A stretch of DNA of 64,000 nucleotides from Sipunculus nudus (lineage: Eukaryota; Annelida; Sipuncula; Golfingiida; Sipunculidae), in contig CM049307.1 of NCBI GenBank assembly GCA_026874595.1, positions 60,974,370 to 61,038,369 on the forward strand. The letters are read 5' to 3'. Positions 55,015-64,000 of the stretch are shown piece by piece (positions within the stretch are counted from its first letter, which is position 1; every line of letters starts with the position of its first letter). The notes under the pieces were generated by a model, which had not been told where the DNA came from, searched no databases, and saw only the letters and a list, made by a program, of their open reading frames with translations. The position numbers were made by a program, and so were the translations under genes.

Positions 55015-56236
55015 ATGCATTATTTGAGCAATAGAAAAGTACATGCATCAAAAAGTGTAGTGTTGTAACTTATTTGTAACTTTTAAGTAGAAGATGATGT
55101 GAAAAAACTGAAATGGATTAACTATTTTATGTCACTGCATCTGTCAAAGGATACTACATCCATTTTTCATGTAGAGCTTCTGATAATGAATTCCATAATA
55201 TAGGTTTTCGTAGAAAAATTATTTTTGCAGAAATTAAGTTCGAACTATATCCAGTTGGAGTGAAAAAGAAATAAAGATAGTCTGACCTGAGGTATTTAAA
55301 GTACATAAACACAAGAAATGACAAAAGTAAAAAAAAAATACTCATTGACAGTTATTTGCATACCATTTTCAGGTTTATATTATTATTCAAAATGCAGCTT
55401 TCTGACATAAATCCTGGCCATCTAGCTCCAGAGACAGTAGCTTGGTATTTAGAGGTGATTTTTAATTACCCCAGAATCAAGAAACCGGAAGCTTTCATAT
55501 AGTCTTTTGGTGTATTCCAGGGTAAATTTTAAAAATGAGGCATAGCAAGCGTCTAGTGAAAGTACAAATAGCTTGCATGGATTGTTTAACATTTTTTGGC
55601 CATCCACGATCATGTAACAGAACAGTAAAATGGGGGGGGGGGAGACTGGGGGTGGGGGGGGGGGGGGGGGGGTGGGAGACTTCACTTCTGCACACAAACA
55701 AAATAGAAAAGAGAGATGGTAAAAAAATGAGAGAAATGTGTAAGTATATAATCCCTCTACTGTTTAGATTTATTTTAGAAATTTTCTAAAACTCTTTACT
55801 TTTACATTACGAACAATATCTTGCTAAGCTTTTGTTCTTTCTTCACAAAATTTCAACAAATACAACAAAACTAAACTAGTTTCTCTTTAGGTCAATAGGA
55901 ACCTTAAGAACTGATAATAAATATAAATTACTATATAAGATATATATATATATGTATATATCTATATTTACATTACAGACAAGATCTTTCTTGTTTTTCT
56001 TCTTTCTTTTCTGTATGGAAATAACATTACCATAACCGCGCATAGAGAAACATGAAAATATTTTTTCTACATAAAACGCCATATTTTATATTTATGTGTG
56101 TGCATACTCAAGTGAAATAACATAAAATAAATTTGAGTTAACAAACATAACACTTGCTAGAAGTTGACTGGTACAAGTGTTAGCAGAATTTTAGGGGGGC
56201 GCGTGCCCCTTTGCGCCCCCTATGAATACGCCCCTG
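54609..56236. mobile_element. Non-autonomous hAT-like element, 1.6 kb
   Basis: Left CAGTGGCGTATCCAGGATTTG-type end, right CCCCTATGAATACGCCCCTG; inverted ends CAGKGGCGTATYCA. Flanked by TCAAA on both sides (54604-54608 and 56237-56241). Internally GGGGGCGCAGGA/GTGCCCCTTTGCGCCCCC near the ends, two (AT)n tracts (54681-54732, 54953-55007), a G-tract (55633-55672) and no transposase ORF. Confidence 0.78.
54681..55007. repeat. Two (AT)n microsatellites
   Basis: About 52 bp (54681-54732) and 55 bp (54953-55007) of alternating AT inside the hAT-like element. Confidence 0.95.
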
Positions 56237-56429
56237 TCAAATGCATCATCATGTAAATTACAAGCTTTCATTTACTGCACTGATGACCTTGTATTTACAG
56301 TATTTCATTGCAAACATGTGTGTACACATTCAATGGTTCTACTACTCGTCACTGCTCAACACATGCAGAACAATACACCCTCATCATATTTGAACATCAT
56401 GAAACATATATACAACTCGACATTTCTTG

Positions 56430-58145
56430 GCACCGCAGGTGCCAGAGTATCCCGAGACATAGTATGCCCCCCCCCCCTCTTTAAGAATAGGCCCCCATTT
56501 TTAGCAGCATATACTGACCCTTGGTACATCAATAAAAGCAGGAATTATCATCCAGAAACTAATTTTTTGACAGATGGCTCCTGTGGCCTTGACCTTTGAC
56601 CTGTGACCCCAAAATTGATATTGATCATCCACTTTTATATATAAATCAATAGAGGTCTAGATTAATATATGGATTTCAGGTTTGAAATCCATATATTAAT
56701 CCAAGCTTGAATTATCATCTCGGGAACTAATTTTTTTGACAGATGGCTCTTGTGACCTTCACCTTTGACCTTGTGACCTCGCAATTGACAGGCGTCTTCC
56801 TCTATTGGCAAGGGAACTGTATGTGCAAGATGAAATGTCTGATATGAAATGTTTGGCTGAAAATGCATCCACAATCTTTTTAAAAATGTGTCCTGTGACC
56901 TTGACCTTTGACCTCATGACCCCAAAATCAATTCGGGTCTTGCTTTTCCAATGGGACATATACAAGTCGAGTTTGAAATCTATACATCAATAAAAGCAGG
57001 AATTATCATCCAGAAACTAATTTTTGGACAGAAGGCTCCTGTGACCTTCACCTTTGACCCTGTGACCTCAAAAATGATAGAGCTCTTCCTCTCTTGACAG
57101 GTGAACTATATGTGCAAGATGAAATGTCTGAGATGAAATGTTTGGCTGAAAATGCATCCACAATCTTTTTAAAGATGTGTCCTGTGACCTTGACCTTATG
57201 ACCCCAAAATCAATTCGGGTCTTGCTTTTCCAATGGGACATATACAAGTCAAGTTTGAAATCCATACATCAATAAAAGCAGGAATTATCATCCAGAAACT
57301 AATTTTTGGACAGATAGCTCCTGTGACCTTCACCTTTGACCTTGTGACCTCAAAATTGATATGGATCATCCACTATTGGCAAGTGAGCCATATATTCAAG
57401 ATGGAAGACCTGGGATGAAAGTTTGGCTTAAAATGCATCCACAGTACTTTTTAAGATGTCCAGTGACCCTGACCTTTGACCTCATGACCCTAGATCCTAT
57501 AGGGTTCTTACTTTAGTGGTGGGCCATACATAAGTCCCGTTTGAAATCCATATGGCTATCAACACTGGGGATATCATAAGAGGTTTGTGATTTTCACCAA
57601 ATATGGACACATTAAAGGTCAAGGCCATTCTCATGGTAAAGGTCATGACCCAAATGTAAATGGACCTCATCCCGTAACCCATCTCTCTACATGTGCATAA
57701 TATGAAAGAAATCTGTCCATTAGTTTTTGACTTATAAAGCTTACAGTACTGTCAAGTGGCAATTATGGGGGTATTAAAAAGCGTAAAAACAAGAAAAGGA
57801 TAATAGGTGGCGCCACCAGTTTCCGGTGTATCACAAGGCTATCCAAGATCTTAAGTCACCTTGATTTTTGGACCAGTCCATGTAAGCTTACTTGAGATAT
57901 TTAAGCATTTGTGTTATTTTCAGCAAAAATGGACCTATTCAAGGTCAAGGTCACTCTCCTAGCATAGGTCATGACCCCATTTTAAATAAGCTTCGTCCCC
58001 TTACCTATATCTATACAAATGTAAAGTTTGAAAAAGATCAGTGAAATATTTTTTTAGTTATCCCGCTCACAAGGTTTTTCTGTTGCGGCGGCGGCGGCGG
58101 CGGCAACGGGACCGCCGTGAAACCATAGTATCCCGACTTTGTCTG
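56430..58145. repeat. Dispersed repeat R2, copy 2, with internal tandem array
   Basis: Begins CTTGGCACCGCAGGTGCCAGAG, a C-tract and TTTAAGAATAGGCCC as at 38583. Contains an array 56560-57520 of alternating units of about 140 bp (pairs of about 287 bp), each with a GTGACCTTSACCTTTGACC block and AGGAATTATCATCCAGAAAC or TGAAATGTTTGGCTGAAAAT. Then ACAGTACTGTCAAGTGGCAAT, GGTGGCGCCACCAG, a GGC run and CCATAGTATCCCGACTTTG. The start and end share ATAGTATCCC/GAGTATCCC. Confidence 0.8.
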
Positions 58146-58689
58146 GGGATACAATAATGCAACCTCATTTTAAAGCACATATGTTTTAAATCTACAATGC
58201 AACCATCATATCATTTCCAGTGTAACATTATTGTATGTGCATTCACATTGTTATGGAGTAGGAAAGGGCTTATTTGTAACTTGACATATATTTAAAGGAA
58301 TAATTCAATATTTTATTATTTAAAATCTAAATTTACTTCAGAAACAAATGAAGATCAATTTTGGTTTTTGCCAGTTCACTTCAGTGTTCTGATATTCAGA
58401 CAGAGCCAAAGAATTATAAATGGTGATCAGACGACCAAGTATCTAACAGTAATTCAGTATGTTTGTAAAGCCTTAATGTACTCTCACAAATTAGCTCTAA
58501 ATTGCTTTCTATGATGAGGCAAGCATATTGTGTTTATACGAGTCTGAAAATAGGACTTCCAGGTCATCTATAACTTGATGTATGTCGGGATTTTCCGGAG
58601 AACTTTCATCAAAACGAATCCGGTAAAACTTTTAAAGCACACTTTCAACTCTGACGTAATTGTGACTACTTTGGGTCATCCAACAAGGT

Positions 58690-58926
58690 TTAGCTTTTAT
58701 GACGAAATGCAGAAATATGGATATATATGTCTCCTATATCACATGACAGCTTTGTAACAAAACCATCTGTAGTGCGTGCTTTGAGGAGAGACTGGGCGGT
58801 TCTCTCAGCAGAGAGACTGTCCCAAAACTCTTGTATCGTGTAAGCCTCCACACCTAGACTGCGCGGTTCTGTGAGAGACGGCACAGACTGAGGGAGACTA
58901 CTTCTCTGCTGTAACAACATGTCCAC
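58690..58926 (-). other. Possible continuation of the Gypsy remnant
   Basis: Open minus frame MDMLLQQRSSLPQSVPSLTE then YTIQEFWDSLSAERTAQSLL. It lies where the RNase H-integrase linker would be, but the sequence is not diagnostic. Confidence 0.25.
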
Positions 58927-59084
58927 TGACCTAGAATAAAGTCAAGTGTCTACCAACCTAGTCTTGAGTCTCTCTCACCACCTTGTGTTACCCATTGTAA
59001 CAATATCATGAGTACTATCTACAGGGTGTAACATGTTTAACCTCTGTCTGCACTATTTGTTTAAGATCTACTTACACAACACGA

Positions 59085-60801
59085 CTTAAGAAGTCAGCGG
59101 CATTGTTTTTACTACCCTGAATTGATTTCCACATTGTATCAATTCCTGCAATATCTAACCGACCTAATAAATGGTCATCTCTTTTTCTTGGTTTTGCGTC
59201 TTATATCTGCCCCATCACTAGATCGCTGACGTGCCACTCAGGATCTATATCTTCACAAACCCCCTCAATATTTCGAATAATCAAATCGAACATGGGATCA
59301 TCCAGACAAGCGGTCTCTGTTCTGCCTACATAGAATGGTGTGTCTATATGTATTATAGCCAGATCATGTACACTCTCATGTCGATTAAAACCAATGACAC
59401 GTATCTCCTTATCTAACACCTGGTCTTTACCTACCAGACTAATCCTAACAATAACACTATCCCAACCGGTGTCTCCCATCACCCTTAGGCCTTACATCAC
59501 TATAGCCGACTCTACCCTGGGCTACTGGTACCGGACCTTCAGACTCAACCTCCGCAGTCTCATCAAAATTTGTCTCTCTTTCTACGCTAATACATGCAAC
59601 ACCCGAGTGAATCACAGTCTGACTAGCTCTCTAGCTTACTTTATCTTCATCACTCTCATTATCCTGTGTCAAATTCTTGCAATCTCGTGAAAGATGACCA
59701 AAAACCACAATTATGGCACCCCTTACAATTCGGTGCTATATGACCATTTCTCTAACATTTAAATCAATTTCTACACTTCCGCGCTATATAACCAATTTCC
59801 CCACATTTGAAACAACAGATCTATTTATCCTTCGATTTACTGTCAGATATTTCTTGACTTACAATTCTAAATGCATTACAATGTAACGGCCTATTTGACA
59901 CTGTCTGACCACTCGGTGGGTAACGGTTTACATTCAACTTACCAGGTTGTTGTCTACATGCAAGTTGTCTGTGTTCCTGGCAACTAAGAAATGTTCTGCC
60001 AAATCAGCCAAGTCTGACAAAGTAGCTGGGGCTTCCTGACGCAGGTGTACAGCTAAATCAACAGGACAAGAGTTTATGAACTGCACTTTTACTATCAAAT
60101 CACAGAGTTCCTCAAATGTACTCTTAGTATGAGATAACTCTATTCATCTATCTAAATAACCCTGCAGTCTAACGGTAAGTTGACCCGGACTCTCTGAGTC
60201 CTCTGGCTTACACTCTCTTAACCTAACCCAGAAACCATCTTCCGTATAGCCATATCTAGTTGACAAGGCTGTTTTTACAACATCGTAATCTAAACATTGA
60301 CTATTAGATAAACGCCAATAACAGTCTTAAAGCCTTAAAGTTGTCAGAAGCGCCGATGGACGAGTTGACCAGGAATCTCTTTCCACTTCGCTTGTTCGGC
60401 AAATCTTTCGAACCTCATCAAGTAGCTGTCTAGGAAATCTCTCTCGGTGATTCTGGGTAATTCGGGGCAGCGAACATCTGCTGTCATCACAGGAGTCTGG
60501 GGCTGAACTGTCCTCTCTTGCAGCTGGAGTCCTCTTTCCACCATGAGGAGTTCATGCTGCCTTTCTTTCTTTCCTGTCTTCTCTAACTGCCTGTTCAATT
60601 TCTATTTCCCTCTGTCTCTGTCTCTCTCTCTCTCTGTCTTCTCTAGCTGCTTGTTCACTCTCTCTGTCTTTCTTTTTCTCTCTCTCTTTGCCTTTCCTCC
60701 CATTTGGTGGCCTGCTGTTCCCTCACAAACACTTGCAAGGCTGGACCTTCGTATCCCAACTCTTGGCCAACCTTAATCAACTGCTGGACTGTGGTTGCCA
60801 T
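59085..60801 (-). pseudogene. Ty3/Gypsy-like gag-pol remnant
   Basis: Minus strand, starting ATG at 60801: MATTVQQLIKVGQELGYEGP, an Arg/Glu-rich repeat, then after frame breaks CPELPRITERDFLDSYLMRF (gag capsid region), zinc-knuckle relics at 59818-59690 (CFKCGEIGYIARKC, CHNCGF; knuckle His replaced), and a retropepsin tail at 59482-59201 (HIDTPFYVGRTETACLDDP). Next comes GSKNNAADFLSRVV at about 59100, the C-terminal signature of RNase H. RT and most of RNase H are absent. Several stops and shifts make it inactive. LTRs were not identified. Confidence 0.7.
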
Positions 60802-60919
60802 GTTGTTACAGCACAGTCGATCTCAGTACCGTTTGATCAATTGAAAACGACCTCAGCCCCCTTGACAAATTGCTATAGTAATATACCGACTATTAGCAGT
60901 AGTACCTTCGGTTTTTAGG

Positions 60920-61640
60920 TATCTTGCCGAATATCGCCGAATCCACAATTCGATCTGTTGAATTTCCCCTTAATTTCTTTCGCTCTCTGTCACCGGTTGA
61001 GCCCCTACTTATATTTGTCACACAACATGCAGCGGACATATATTCCGAAAAGTCTGAAAAGTCCAAAATATCACTCCTCTGAATTGAAAAACATAACTTT
61101 ATTCCGGTAACATCCAACAATTGACCTATCCACCACGGCCCAAATGCTCCGCCCTATTAACCTAATTAATATAATGAGCCCCCAAAACGCTCCATCACAG
61201 AAGGTCGTCCATGCCCATGGTATAGCGAGAGTTGCTTACAACATAATAATGACGTCACAAAGGTCGATGACGTAAGAAGTCGCATTGACTGACGTCATCA
61301 ACTGGCATATAGCTGTCCTGCATTGTTGAATATATCGCAGTCATTGTGAACTGTGTTGCAGTATTTGTGGAATATTTGTCTCATACGAATCACATGCCAG
61401 GTTAGACATTGTTATTTACTCGGTAGTTAGAGGAATGGCTCCTGCAACCTATAGCCTAGAACTTTTTATACCGTCTCCTTTGTATAAAATAAATATCCCG
61501 GAAAACATGTCGATATGGGTAATGGTACAGACTACACGTGTTCTGTTTGACAGACCTCTGTCAAATTCCGAAATTTTGTTTTGTCGGATGAATGACGCTT
61601 TACAATGATTACAGTCACCTGATTGCTTGCTCGTCAGTCC
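60920..61640. other. Unassigned sequence upstream of the Gypsy remnant
   Basis: No gene seen. If the remnant kept a 5' LTR it should lie here, but no TG...CA pair or second copy is present in the window. TGACGTCA-type motifs occur at 61250-61300. Confidence 0.3.
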
Positions 61641-61651
61641 AATGCGTATAA

Positions 61652-62520
61652 TTACTGTGGTTGCCTTTTTATTCGCGAGGGTTTTAATTTGGCGATATTC
61701 GCGAATGAGAAATACTCGCGAATATGAAACCCTCGGGAATTAGATGCCCCATCAACTAAGATAGCCTCTAAAAACAACCTTATCAGCAACCTTATCTGTG
61801 CCGGTTTTCGAAACTGGCCAATGCATTTGCCGTACTGATAGGCTGTAAGGCCGTATCCGCTCTTAGTTCGCATCTAAACCGGATTATTCTAAACCGGTTT
61901 ACTTTAGTCTCAAAGTATTCCGCTTTCCGTCCGAACTGTATTTCGCTTTACAAAAGCCTAACCGGTTTATACTACACAGCTTGAGTTGTTCTGTCCGCAC
62001 TTGGTTCGTCATCCGATTCAGGCCTGCAAATGAGCACTACCTCGTGCAACGCATGCTGGGGCAACATCACGGGTAGCGGTCAAGGCCGTTCGCTGAAACT
62101 GGACTCATTCGGACTAGAAGCGGGTGTGCCTGTACGCACTAGAAACCGGTTTACTATAACCTGGACTTAAGTAAACCGGACTACTGTAGACCGCCTTTCA
62201 AGCGGACTACAGTAAACCGAACTGATGCGGATTAGTGGCTTAGTGCGGACAGAGTAAACCGATTCACGATCCGAATTATTTGCTAGTGCGGACACGGCCA
62301 TATCGAGTGTGATACAAGTCATAATTTAATGACTGAACCAGTATACAGTTAGGTTTTGTAGGATTTTTTTTCTAAATTTTACGTCAATACACATCCTGTT
62401 GTACTTAGATTTTACAGGTCCTGCTGCATTCGCGAAAATGAAAAAACCTCGTGAAACGTTCAAAATTAAGAAATCGCGAAATTTCAGCCTCGCGAATATG
62501 AAGCCAATTAACCACATCGA
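61652..62520. mobile_element. Foldback element with TATTCGCGA ends (outer, interrupted)
   Basis: Left CTGTGGTTGCCTTTTTATTC then GCGAGG; right, inverted, TGTGGTTAATTGGCTTCATA then TTCGCGAGG. The two ends are separated by a second element (61848-62303). A short related hairpin lies at 63098-63176. Confidence 0.5.
61848..62303. mobile_element. MITE with GGCCGTRTCCGC ends, nested
   Basis: Left GGCCGTATCCGCTCTTAG, right AGTGCGGACACGGCC. The interior repeats AAACCGG in both orientations (at least ten times), giving a strong fold-back. No ORF. Confidence 0.65.
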
Positions 62521-62529
62521 ATGAATATG

Positions 62530-64000
62530 CAATTAAGGTGACATAGAGGTCATGGATAGGTCAATTAGCCACCGCCGTCGTTGAATGGCTCCAATCTCAC
62601 AATTTGTCTTCAACAAAGTACAGGTCACGTTATCTTCTAACGCACTGCTCGACTGGTACTATATGTACTGTCTCCAGGACTAATAATGTCCTCGCGGTGT
62701 TTTACAACTACATCCCGCTCGTCGTACACCTAATATGTCGTTGATATAACGACCCGTCACCAGTTGAGGCTAGCATCCAAATTCATTCACTGACTAACCG
62801 GCCTTAATTGACACCACCTATTTATATCTAGGTAGCCAAAACTTCGAGAAGTCTCTAGAGAGATCAGGTCTTCTTTACTCGTCAAGACTGGCACCTACAG
62901 GATTTTCTGGAATTTACCTATTAGAAATTACACATAGCCTGAATTCTCCAGAACCTTCTGTCATCCAATTAAAACAAATCCGGTACAGTAAGTCCATTTT
63001 TTTACATAAAAACAAAATACTGTTAAATAAACCATCAGCCTCCTCTGCACTGATGTAAACAATCCGGATGACAACAACAACATACAACTTTACCAAATAC
63101 TGTGGTTGTCTTCTTATTTGCGGTGGTTTCAAATTCGCGATATTCATGGTCGCTCTCTGACCGCGAAATTGAAACCACGCAGTTTTGAATGTATATATGC
63201 CAGGCCATGATCGTTAATTTCAGAAGGTGCCATTATAATTATAGTTTGCGACAGTTGAGATTAATCTTCAGCTACGTGGTGATGTCCAACGAGCCTCGTG
63301 CATATAATTTAAGTGATTCAGGAAGAATTAAAAACAGGGCCCATTTAAAATAATATCGGTTTGCTTAGATGTAAACCGTGACCCTTTACAGGGATGTGCT
63401 GACCCGGTGGGCGCGCCTGGCAGTATTTCCTTCCGCCCGGCACAGGACTGAAGTCTGGAAAGTGTCAATGCCCCCCGGGCAGTAACATTTTAAAATTACG
63501 TGTATGTGCGCCAAGCCAGGTGACATCTACTGCCGCTTAAAATGAATATTGAGTAGTAGGTACTCTTTCATATTGTGCCGTATTAAACAATTGTTAATAA
63601 ATAAAATATGACACTAAAGTAGTCAACGTAGCCGCTAAGGTAGTGCCACCTTGTAACTGTATAATGGACTAATTCTGACACTACCGAGATCATGACGCGC
63701 CAAACGATGTTTGATTGGATAGTGATGACGTGAATTTTGAATATATTTGAAAGGTCACAGTTCATTATGGGGCCAAAGTGCCATAGAACAGCGGAATGTG
63801 AGTTGTTTTGAATGAGTCTGGGCTGAACTAATTACAGCCAGCGGGGTCAAAGTTTTCCGCACGTGTCGGCTCACCCGTCCGTGACCGTTCGAACATGCGA
63901 TATCCGGAAAGAGAAATAATAGACCTGGATAACCATGAAATCAGCGGTTTATGAAATAATTTTGTCATTACAGTTCATAGTTTCATATTTGATAATAAAA
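62530..64000. other. Right-hand end of the window
   Basis: No gene supported. Contains the TTCGCGA hairpin at 63098-63176 and otherwise AT-rich unique sequence. Confidence 0.4.

Noticed and set aside
55449-55789. Proline- and glycine-rich ORFs
   Set aside because: Translations of the G-tract inside the hAT-like element.

Overview
This is an AT-rich, intron-rich animal nuclear DNA window. There are no operons, Shine-Dalgarno sites or long uninterrupted genes. Exons of 100-260 bp with GT/AG borders sit in a background of AT microsatellites, MITEs, SINE-like and LINE pieces, solo LTRs and broken retroelements. The repeat mix (hAT-like foldback elements, tyrosine-recombinase elements with a CCCH gag-like ORF, repeats full of TGACCTTTGACCT) and the style of the esterases suggest a lophotrochozoan, most likely a mollusc. 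That assignment is inference.

Three multi-exon genes are supported, all on the minus strand. (1) A carboxylesterase type-B/cholinesterase-like gene, copy B, starts at 49196 and ends near 31534. (2) A C-type lectin with a coiled-coil stalk runs from 23303 to 19841. (3) A second esterase, copy A, runs from 11387 to 22. The two esterases are tandem duplicates. Each has ten coding exons, every exon has the same length in both copies (186, 141, 145, 186, 200, 160, 194, 133, 178 and 259 bp), intron phases match, and each predicts 593 residues with a signal peptide, a GQSAG nucleophile elbow, a catalytic His, and Asp where the family normally has Glu. The introns share no obvious sequence and hold different mobile elements.

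Layout: 0-11.4 kb copy A, with hAT-like MITE and LINE insertions in its introns; 11.4-19.8 kb intergenic, with an inverted pair of promoter-like segments at 15.2 and 17.6 kb and a composite AT satellite; 19.8-23.4 kb lectin gene, its first intron carrying a dense cluster of p53-half-site-like palindromes; 23.4-31.5 kb repeats, with two solo LTRs in opposite orientation, a possible extra exon at 29.6 kb and an inverted SINE pair; 31.5-49.2 kb copy B, holding a Gypsy remnant, several MITEs and an 89-bp minisatellite; 49.2-52.6 kb repeats; 52.6-54.5 kb decayed tyrosine-recombinase element; 54.6-56.2 kb non-autonomous hAT-like element with target-site duplication; 56.4-58.2 kb tandem repeat with nuclear-receptor-like motifs; 58.7-60.8 kb decayed Gypsy element (minus); 61.6-64 kb nested MITEs and unique sequence.

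The most notable observations concern copy A, where two separate 5' splice sites have been multiplied. A 901-bp hAT-like element landed exactly on the exon-5 donor, and its 8-bp target duplication rebuilt the donor on both sides. A 27-bp minisatellite repeats the exon-2 end plus its GTAAGT donor about a dozen times. In the lectin, the second conserved disulfide of the domain has been lost as a pair. No database search was possible; family calls rest on motif recognition.
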